This document shows, piece after piece, positions 55,764 through 64,000 of a stretch of DNA of 64,000 bases. The notes under the pieces are model-generated. The model was not told the DNA's origin. It searched no databases and saw only the letters and a program-made list of their open reading frames with translations. The number at the start of each line of letters is the position of its first letter. Within the stretch, counting starts at the first letter, position 1. Origin of the DNA: Asterias rubens (Eukaryota > Echinodermata > Asteroidea > Forcipulatida > Asteriidae); NCBI RefSeq assembly GCF_902459465.1, contig NC_047066.1, positions 9,737,047-9,801,046 on the forward strand, given 5' to 3'. A program made the translations under genes and the position numbers.

Positions 55764-58700
55764 TTAGTTGGGACTGAAAGTTGACAAGGCCTTTGGGGAC
55801 AGAGATGGTGATCTGACCATCTGAAAATGTACAAGAAAACAAATTTATTTTTCCTTGGTAATCTGTCGACATTTTTATGTCGGTCTCTTACATTTTAAAG
55901 TTACCGCTATCACGCCATGAACCGCTCTCGAGAGAGAGTGGTTTGTGGTGATAGCGGTTACAGGAATGATAGCGCCCTCTAGTGGCAAGTTGTTCGTGGG
56001 GCGGTGAGAGCAGTTTGGAGAGCGGTTAGGTTTTCGTGACTACATGGTTCAAGACTACCAAACTGGAGCGTCTTGGAACTGAGACTAGTGTAGTGGTGAA
56101 ACGTCACTGAAAAAGTTGTTTGAGTTTGTTAGAACTCCATTTTTTAATTCATATATTTGAATTGGTAAAATGAACATCGGTGTTTTATAATATAGATATT
56201 TCAGCTAAAGATCCAAAGGAGGAAATACAGAGATGAACAAATAACTGAAAATTATCAAAAACATGAGTTTTTTTATGGACATTATAATAATCAGGGGTGA
56301 GAGTCATACTTAAGAAAAAGTCTGAAACTTGGATACAAATTCAAAGGTATGTTGAAAGGATACCATTTCTACTGTTTGGTAACCCCTGGGGTTATAGATT
56401 CCAAGGAGCTTTTGCAAACAGTATCCAAAGCACTAGAGAAGTAGAACCAATGAGCAGGATTTATTTGTTTGTGAAAAAAAATATTGTCTGATTTTCTTCA
56501 CCAGGCCGACATAAAAAGTCTGAATTCAGCCAAAAGTCTGAACAATCTCATGCCTGAATAATATACAAATATTGACTGCTTCGAGTGCTATGGTTAAAAC
56601 TATGACTCCGGAGGTGATCCCCGGAGCGCTCTATTTTCCCTCGGCTTCGCCTCGGGAAAATAGATTGCTACGGGGATCACCGAGGGAGTCATAGTTTTAA
56701 CCATTGCACGAGTCAAAGCAGTCAATATTTGTTGTATAACACCACAAACATTTCTAAATACTGTACTATTATTATTAAGTTACACACCTGATTGTTACAA
56801 TCCACGGACGACGCGAATACAGATTGCAACAACTTTTACTGTGCTGCATGTAGTGTCGTGCAATCCGAAATGGTTACAGACTATTAATTTATCATCCTCG
56901 TACACGCAACGGACCTCTGGGTACTGCACTCCGTGTGCTATTCTTCGGACTAGCGCATGGCAAACTGACGCACTATCACACGGCCGTCGTCTAGCAAAAC
57001 TAAGACATGTCATGCGACGCGCTCTAAACCAATGAGCAGGCAGTATACTTGTAAGGGGTGTTATAATGCATTATACTTCCATGGACATGCAAATGTTGAG
57101 AAACACATGTACCAGTACTTCTAAATATATCTTTGGTTTTAAAAGTCCTAATCTGCAATCTGAGGCATTCTAAATGATTTTATCTTAATGTTTTATGAAT
57201 TTGATCTAATTGAAACAAAATAAAATAATAGTAATAATTTTTATTATTCAATTATTATTATATTATTATTATTACTATTATTATTTTTTTTTTTTTGGGG
57301 GGGGGGGTGGGTTCAAAAATAAAGATGGATTTTAATAACAGAGAAATAACATCCCTGTATTAACGTTTAATGTCGTTTAACGTCGTTACCCTGTATCTGG
57401 TTTGTAACAGTAAAATCTAGTGTAATAGTACAGTATTTACAGTATTTATTTACAAATCTGCTTTTACCTTGAATTTCCTACGTAAAGCAGTAGTCATGAG
57501 TGGTGTTAGTCCCGTCCCATGACTCTCGGGTCGTCCTCTCTTCATCGGCGTTCCTCCCGGACTACGCGTGACGCTCACCACTTTGCGCAGACTTTTTCGG
57601 AACTGCACTGCCTCGTGGGAAATCCTATTAAAACGCATTCAATAAAATAAATAAAATAAAAACAAAGAAAGGACAAAACTAATCGTACAAACTTGGCGCC
57701 TAATCATCCTAACTCACAGCTTAAAGGGCCAGTCACACTGCAGCGTTAACGAAAACGATATTGATCTGCACGTTAACAATGCACGCCCGCGATTGGTTGA
57801 ATAAGTGTGCGCGTATTCTACAAGGAGCAATTCAGCCAGTAGAATGCATTCTCTTTGCGTCGTGATCGTTATCGATTTTGTTATCGCTGCAGTGTGACTG
57901 GCCCTTAAGATTACTTTGTTACTTGAAATTGGTAATACAATGAAAACCACACCAACCTGCTCCGTAGCACCATGGGGTTAGCATTCTCATCATGAAGGAG
58001 CTGAGAGACGTGACGCTTTCTTAGTTTAACAGCTGTCAGGTCATCATTGCTGACTATACATAGACCCCCTGATACCACCTACAAGTAGAAACAAAAAAAC
58101 AAGTGAAATATGTCTTAACAGATGTTAAATTTACATCAGGAATAAAGAGTATTACTTGGTTTTACCCTTACACCGATGTGTGAAAGCTTTCCCGAGTCCT
58201 GTGAAAACAAAAAATAGTAATAAAAATCACAGGCACATCACTAGTCTTACCACTAGACCACCAAGATTTCCTGGTAGCTAGAGGCAGTCTTAAAGGCCAA
58301 TCCTATTTTACCAATGGGTATACCACAACGATTTACAAATGTAATAGGTCATCAACAGTTTAAAACAAAAATTTCCTGAAAATGGTTCGCTGGCTTAGGT
58401 CAAAGACCCAGAACATTTTGAAAGAACCAAAATTTTCTATTTTTTAATAAAAATTTTTTTTAAAGAACTGTTTTGTAAAAATCAAAATGAGCACCCAAGC
58501 CCATTATACAGACATACATGGGTCTCCAGAGCATTCATGACTTTAAAGATAAGATTCAAATCATAGACTTACCTTTTTCTCTCTGAACGTCTTTTTGAGC
58601 TGTACGTTCTTGATATCTGCCAGTTGGATGACAGCCGAGCCAGATTTTGTCTAGTTAAGGGGACAGGGAGAAACGACTTATTGAGTGATACAGACTTACA

Positions 58701-61700
58701 ATGTAAGGCATTTTTTCCAAACAATCAATTTAGAAGGAATTGAAACAATTTATGGGCTTTGGGAATACTCATAAAGGGATTAAGGTGGGATTCGAACTGC
58801 CTACCATGCCAGTAAGCTGATGCTTTACCACTCAAGTTTTACCAAGTTTTATAATCTGTTTCATAAACTCTTGGTTGTTTTTAAGGAATGAGATTTCCCA
58901 TTATTATGTGAAATTTCTTGTCAAAATGGCTGACTGGTCCGTGTTCCACTTTATCATGGAACCTCCCAGACATTGCAGTTCAGGAAGTCTACAGGCTCAG
59001 TGCATCACCAGAACTTGAAAAAAACAAGTTTTATTTTGGTGACAGCATTACATCTAAAAAGTGCAAAGGCTCCAGATGATTGAAAGAAAATTCATTCTGA
59101 AATCAGAGACAAATCTTGATAAATATAACAGGGACAGGACTGACCTACATCTACACATGGTGTAGTATCTAAGTGAAATTGACTTTTTAGGTTATTAAAT
59201 CACAATTTTTCAGATTTGTTCCCAAGGTTAAACAAAAATCTGAAAACAGACTAAAGTAGGACAAATATCATGGCTGTAGAGAGACATAAAACAGCAGGAG
59301 TAAGCTCACCTTAGGATTATCTTCCGAGACCTTCTTCAATTTGACGTTCATGATATCGGATAATGTCACCATAGCTCGCTGATTAATCTTATTGCCTTCA
59401 TCCAGAATCTGTACACAATCAAAATAGAGAGAGCGAAAACATTAGGGCTAGATGGCAGATTGCCGGGTCGCAGGTTAAAATCCCGCTCTAATAAATTTTC
59501 CCTTCTTCAACCCTCAAATTTATTTAAATTTACCCTGTCAATAGGCCTATCCCCTGTATTTCATTGCTTCTGACTGGCATTCCCGAACCAAGATTTTAAC
59601 AAAATATCGAGACCGCCTACATATGGTTAGATTGGCATTAATCTGGAGGTCGCAGGTTCAAATGCTGCTCTAATAAATTTTCCTTTCTTCTACCCGAAAA
59701 TAATTTAAAATTTACCATGTCGGTTTCCCTTCTGTTATCCTCTAGTTGGTGGCACCCAAGTCAAATGCCATCACTGGGCTTGAAATATACACCGGCCCGA
59801 GTCTTTTTGCCTTGGGCCAGTAAACTTATGACCAGACAAGCCTGATGGCCTTTTGATTTTAACGAATATCTACACTCCACTACATCTTTAACTTAATAAC
59901 TATGTTCAAGTGTGGAACTTGAGTCCAATACAAATCTTTCGATTCTGTTGAGTGTAAAAGTATGACCCAAAAAGACATAGTAAAAAAGAGAGAGTGTAGA
60001 AAGTTTTGTTCTCATAATGTGATTCTGGTCTTCTAACAAATTGTATAAATGCCTTGCGGTCTTGTGATTTTTGTTAAAAAATTCAAGCCCTGACTTCCGA
60101 CCACCAAAAGGCGAGCAGGGACTCAGCCACTTCAACGCGGATACCGTCAAGTGGCTTGACGCCACTAAACTACCCATTTTATTTTATTCAGTGTTCACCT
60201 TGGTCCATAGATCAAACGCAAGAAAAAGCCCTGCGTCATGTTGCTGAGTACTATTTTACCTTGTCTGTTTTTTTCTTCTTGAATACAAGCTTCTTCTGTG
60301 GCTGCGATATGGGTGGCGGTGGTGGGGGTGGAGGGGGAGGCGGAGCTGGAGGGAGAGGAATAGGGGGTACAGCTGGTAGACAGTTACTAGTCGTCCTCGT
60401 CACTGCCTTCATATTGCTACTACTAGTCGACACTGGCGATGGGTTGGTGATGAGTCTTTCGGAATGCTGGATTGGGCGTGGTGTAGTGCTGGATGCTGGT
60501 AGTGGTAAGGATTGTTGGCAGTTACACTTCACGATCACATTCACAGTCGGATCAACTTTCCTGGCCTGTGGAGTTTTAATTGTTAGAACTATAGCTGAAT
60601 TAAAGGCACTGAACACTATTCGTAATGACTCAAGTAACGTTGTTTCTGACAAAGAGTTAATTTCTCACTCAAATATTTAAGTAACATTGCAGAACTGGTT
60701 TTTGCTATTAAAACAGTTACTGGCACTTTAATCCAACCTACCATATTCATAAAACTTGACAAACGGTTGAAACCTGATAGAAGTTTAAGATCGATCGGCC
60801 ATCTTGGTCACAAGAAATTATTTTATTATTTGCTGTACAACCAGATGTGGGGAGGCAGGTCTACGGACCACAGTAATTACTTTGCTTTTGTTTCTCCTAG
60901 CCCATCTGGAAGTATTTTTGTATTGTCTTGTGTCATTGAATTAACTAAAAAATTATCAATAAATAATAATATAAAAAAACCTGCTTCACCAAGCTGTCTC
61001 ATTTTTTTGGGGGGACAGAATCTCCAGGGGACAGATTTTCTGAGGACACCTGCCTCAGAATCGGGAAGTTCTTGAGGAAATGTTGTGGCCGAGCAGTTAA
61101 GAGCACCGAATTCAAACTCTGGTGTTTTTGATAAGCAGAGTGTGGGTTCGAATCCCCAGCCGTGACACTTGTGTCCTTAAGCAAGACACTTCACCATCTT
61201 TCAGATGAGACGTTAAGCCGTGGGTCCCATGTGTTATGTAATACATGTAAAAGAACCCAGTGCACTTATCGAAAAGAGAAGGCATTCGCCCCGGTGTTCC
61301 TGGTCCAATCGGCAGCAAATTGCACCACAGCAGCTTGTAAAACATTACACGGTGCTATCAGAATTAGGTCTCATAATTCAAAACGTAGTCCCACATCTTG
61401 CAGGACATACTGTATGTTACAGCGCCAGGAGCGTCACTGAGTGACAGACATGAGCGCTATATAAAAAGCCACAATTATTATTATACCGTATACCATACCT
61501 TGGTTGTATGTGCTTTGAGTTGTTCTATCTGTCCCTGTAACAGCAGTAGTTGTTCTTTGGTCTCTTTAAGTTCTCTGTGATACACCCTGGATGGGAATAT
61601 TGTATCCTTCATCCAGTCAAGACTCTGACAAAAAAAAAAGTTTAATAACAATACCGTAATAATGATACTAAGTTCTTGTATAGTGCTTTATCCCACCCTT

Positions 61701-63685
61701 AAGGGCCGTATCAGAGCGCTCATTCAATTTTCCTGCAAAGGTATGTAAGAGTTACGTTTCGAAGTATGAGAACTATTCCATTAAAGGCAGTGGACACTAT
61801 TGGTAATTACTCAAAATAATTATCAGCATAAAACCTCAATGGTACCATTAAAACATTGTGAGAAACGGCTCCATCCAAAGTGACATATTTCGAGAAAGAA
61901 GTAATGATCCATGAATTTAATTTCGAAACCTCAAGTTTAGAATTTGAGGTCTCTAAATCAAGCATCTGAAAGCACACAACTTCGTGTGAGAAGGGTATTT
62001 TTTTCGTTCATAGTTATCTCGCAACTCCGATGACCAATCAAGCTCAAATTTTCACAGGTTTGTTATGTTGAGATACACCAAGTGAGAAGAATGGTCTTTG
62101 ACAATTACCAATAGTGTCAAGTGGATTAAAGCAACCATGAAATGGTTTACAAGGATGCTGTGCTGTGGTGGAATATGCTGCCAATCAAACAAGGATCGCC
62201 TTCTTTTTTCCAAAGTGCACTGGGTACGTGTGATTACATAACACAAGGGACCAAAGATTTTTCTGTCCCATCCCAGCATCATGGTGATCAGAAACACCAA
62301 AGCTCGAGTCCGATGCTCTTAACAAATAGGCCACCCAGCACGCCAAGATTCAGTCAGTGTATGACTAAAGAGTGGCACACAACCTTGCATGTTTTCCGAG
62401 AATTAGAATCAGCCGTTGCAAAGAACCGATGTTATCATTAATGCAAGAAATAATTAATGGCCTGATGTTTCGACACTAATACAGCTGTTAATGTGTGTTG
62501 TATTGTGATTTAGCCTTTTAAAAAGAAAGACTATGCTAGGGTTTACATAACAGGCCATTTTTTATTTGTTTACCGGGCTTAAGTCATTAGCTTAGCCAGT
62601 CAATGTTTGCAAGCCCAACCCTGTGTTGGTACACACTTACTTGGTTGACTCTGTCAGTGCACCATCTTAAAGGCCCAAGTAGTGAGACTTCCGGCAGAGG
62701 CAGCCATGTTGTAATGTCGATGCTTAGCAGAGGCAAAGGAGAAAGAGTCGTCCCATCATCATGGTCAGATGTACAATCCATCATGCTGTCACTGTTGATC
62801 GTTGGTGAAGAAAGTGTGTCAAATTACTATTTTATCACTTGCGGATAAATATTATTCCTTAGCAGCTATTCTGGCACCACTGTGGCTAGTCATGTCTAAT
62901 GGATTTGGGCTTGTCAAAGACTCGTGTCCAGTCATGCCAGTTGGTGTTTTTGTGACCTTGTACATATTTTGTCTTCTTCTATGGTCACCTTGCCAGTTAG
63001 TTTAGAATTTTAGCATAGATACTGTTAGAGGCGTTTGTCTCCTGAAAAGGTCAAAACATTACCGATGCCAGCAGAGATAGGCCTATGTAATAAGTAATTA
63101 ATTAGTTCTCTGTTGGCGGGACAGACGTATCCCCATACTTTTGTTTGGGCACTGGCCTGGTGACCAGTCTTTTTTCTTTGTCTTTTTCTTCCACTCTGTG
63201 CTTTTTAGTAAGTGTTCTGCGCCTCTGATCATTTTGTATCTAAAGGGCGCATTATAAGTTTTAAATATTATTATTATTATTATTTTCCCAAGAGGGATCT
63301 GGCCCCCATGCTAAAAATCACTTGCCCCGGGCCTGAGGTCCAGTGTTAACTTTGAGCCCTTCTCCACGCATTCAAATGTGAAGTGGCCCGCCTTGCCAAC
63401 AATGACTACTGTACAAATGTACCTCACTAGTTTTCCCCAATACATGCATGATATTTGGGCCTTGTAAAAAAACGGATTTTTTTTTATTAATTATAACGTT
63501 TTTGGGGACACCAGTGTTTGGAGAAAAAAACTGCCACTTGAACAAGATGGTGAAGGTGTTTATTACCTGGAAGAGTTTAGCTGTTGCTGTCCTTCGAGAT
63601 TGCAGTTTCTTGGATGATATGGGTGATGCCGACGCCTTCGATGTTTCTTAAAATAGAGACGGCGACGTCTCTGTGATCTAGCCAT
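55764..63685 (-). CDS. PRR11: Proline-rich protein 11 homologue, 9 exons, 404 aa
   Basis: Coding exons (minus strand, 5' to 3'): 63685-63567, 62791-62641, 61624-61499, 60565-60260, 59408-59310, 58650-58573, 58078-57957, 57624-57468, 55820-55764 (TAA). Phases join into 404 codons; human PRR11 has 360. Recognition rests on DTIFPSRVYHREL in exon 3, a polyproline run in exon 4, and RSPGGTP followed by GTGLTPLMTTALRRKF in exon 8, all as in vertebrate PRR11. The N-terminus is very basic (RRRR twice) and could act as a nuclear signal. Exons 5, 6 and 7 each encode one D-x-x-x-V-x-L-K/R-K motif. Human PRR11 is a cell-cycle and growth-linked protein reported to affect F-actin and chromatin. The exon 7 donor (GTTGGT) is weak but in phase. 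Exon 1 and the short last exon (RSPSLSPKALSTF) are the least certain parts. Confidence 0.88.
55899..55965. repeat. Hairpin in PRR11 intron 8
   Basis: gttaccgctatcac pairs with gtgatagcggttac, with inner aacc-ctct / agag-ggtt pairs around tcgaga. Confidence 0.8.
56560..56745. mobile_element. Fold-back element with apex CCGAGGCGAAGCCGAGG (PRR11 intron 8)
   Basis: The arms pair over more than 60 bases: caaatattgactgctt / aagcagtcaatatttg, ggttaaaactatgactcc / gagtcatagttttaacc, ggtgatcccc / ggggatcacc, ctattttcc / ggaaaatag. Apex at 56638-56656. Confidence 0.88.
57150..57360 (+). repeat. Dispersed repeat family 6, copy 4 (PRR11 intron 8)
   Basis: aatctgcaatctgaggcatt, an AT-rich ATT microsatellite, a T then G run at 57285-57307 and gagaaataacatccctgta. 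Confidence 0.6.
57721..57908. mobile_element. 188-bp TTAA MITE (PRR11 intron 7)
   Basis: TTAA at both ends; perfect inverted ends AGGGCCAGTCACACTGCAGCG less one base (right: cgctgcagtgtgactggccct). No relation to the family 1 core. Confidence 0.88.
58080..59309. other. PRR11 introns 5-6, mostly unclassified
   Basis: Apart from exon 6, this holds a reversed tRNA-like head at about 58765-58840 and a short SINE-like piece near 58240-58290. Otherwise plain AT-rich intron. Confidence 0.4.
59440..59725 (+). mobile_element. Two tandem partial SINE copies (PRR11 intron 4)
   Basis: agggctagatgg...ggttaaaatcccgctctaat and again ggttcaaatgctgctctaat, each followed by aattttcc-ttcttc-accc. They belong to the family at 47405. 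Confidence 0.55.
59726..60259. other. PRR11 intron 4, remainder
   Basis: No supported feature; open frames there have no homology. Confidence 0.4.
60600..60682 (-). mobile_element. MITE family 1, left-end fragment just upstream of PRR11 exon 4
   Basis: ttaaaggcactgaacactat and ttaatttctcactcaaatat; about 35 bases before the exon 4 acceptor on the coding strand. Confidence 0.6.
61081..61490 (+). mobile_element. tRNA-derived SINE, longest copy (PRR11 intron 3)
   Basis: The tRNA-like head (ttgtggccgagcagttaaga; B box GGTTCGAATCC) resembles a Ser/Leu tRNA with a long variable arm. The body has cacttgtgtccttaagcaag, gacgttaagccgtgggtcc and cccagtgcacttatcg; the tail is gagcgctatataaaaagcc then ATT repeats. 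Confidence 0.82.
61781..62129 (-). mobile_element. MITE family 1, full-length copy (PRR11 intron 2)
   Basis: TTAA at both ends; aggcagtggacactattgg at the left; the right end is slightly decayed (caatagtgtcaagtgg). Confidence 0.85.
62130..62335 (-). mobile_element. SINE, reverse orientation (PRR11 intron 2)
   Basis: accatgaaatggtttacaag, aagtgcactgggt, catcatggtgatcagaaaca and a reversed head ending aggcca. Confidence 0.65.
62860..63566. other. PRR11 intron 1, unclassified
   Basis: ATT microsatellite at 63270-63285. No other structure recognised. Confidence 0.4.
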
Positions 63686-64000
63686 AGGAATCTTCCTTAT
63701 TCAGATTGGTGGTTTTCAAAGAGTTTGTTGCCTGCAACTGCAAGAGATGAAATCTGAAGAAAAAAAATGTCAAACTGTGAAATAAAATCAAACTCAAGTT
63801 GTACTGTTACTTAAAATGGTCACTAACCACTAAAAAACAAATCACACTAGGGACACTATGAATATATGAACGGAATTTCAGCTTCTCAAAACAGGTAAAA
63901 AATAAAGAAAATCGTAGTCAAATTTGTGTTCGCATTGTAAAGAACCTTTATACTCAGGACGTCAGTGCAGTGGCACTGACTGACGTCCTACCACTCCAGG
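63686..64000. other. PRR11 upstream region, cut by the window end
   Basis: Likely 5' UTR and promoter of PRR11. The end (63955-64000) contains a short inverted ggacgtcagtgc / gcactgactgacgtcc. In human, PRR11 shares a bidirectional promoter with SKA2; any such partner would lie beyond the window. Confidence 0.4.

Noticed and set aside
55764..55820. Alternative frame in PRR11 exon 9 (GQITISVPKGLVNFQ)
   Set aside because: Its phase does not match exon 8; the phase 0 frame resembles the vertebrate C-terminus (RSP..LSTF).
60156..60680. Plus-strand 174-aa frame with a glycine run
   Set aside because: It is the antisense of the PRR11 exon 4 polyproline region and extends into intron and MITE sequence.

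Overview
The window looks like animal nuclear DNA, most likely from an echinoderm. It is AT-rich, its genes are split into many small exons with GT-AG introns, and both introns and intergenic space are packed with short fold-back transposons, tRNA-derived SINEs and LINE tails. The echinoderm call is an inference from repeat style and protein divergence and is not proven here. Three protein-coding genes can be rebuilt exon by exon with all splice phases in register: UPB1 (beta-ureidopropionase, minus strand, 13 exons, 386 aa), ACAD10 (HAD-like / APH-like kinase / acyl-CoA dehydrogenase fusion, plus strand, 17 exons, 1056 aa) and a PRR11 homologue (proline-rich 11, minus strand, 9 exons, 404 aa).

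Layout. 1-20.6 kb holds no recognisable host gene: it carries TTAA-flanked MITEs, fold-back elements, a LINE 3' end, tRNA-like SINE heads, two tandem arrays, a local segmental duplication and degenerate telomere-like repeats. 21.0-34.6 kb is UPB1. 34.6-36.7 kb is the shared upstream region of UPB1 and ACAD10, which are head to head. 36.7-51.5 kb is ACAD10. 51.5-55.8 kb is a convergent intergenic region with a 1.1-kb palindromic minisatellite. 55.8-63.7 kb is PRR11. The last 0.3 kb is PRR11 upstream sequence.

UPB1 performs the last step of pyrimidine breakdown. ACAD10 belongs to the family implicated in mitochondrial 4-hydroxy acid catabolism. PRR11 is a cell-cycle and actin-linked protein. 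No common pathway is evident.

The most notable observations are: three fold-back elements with different arms that share almost the same apex sequence; a MITE whose terminal repeat lies 7 nt upstream of an ACAD10 exon and forms its 3' splice-site context; a three-times repeated motif in PRR11 encoded one copy per exon; several MITE families with different termini but the same TTAA target and partly the same core; and a paired empty and filled insertion site. Coordinates of exons were read by eye and may be off by a base in places; repeat edges are approximate.
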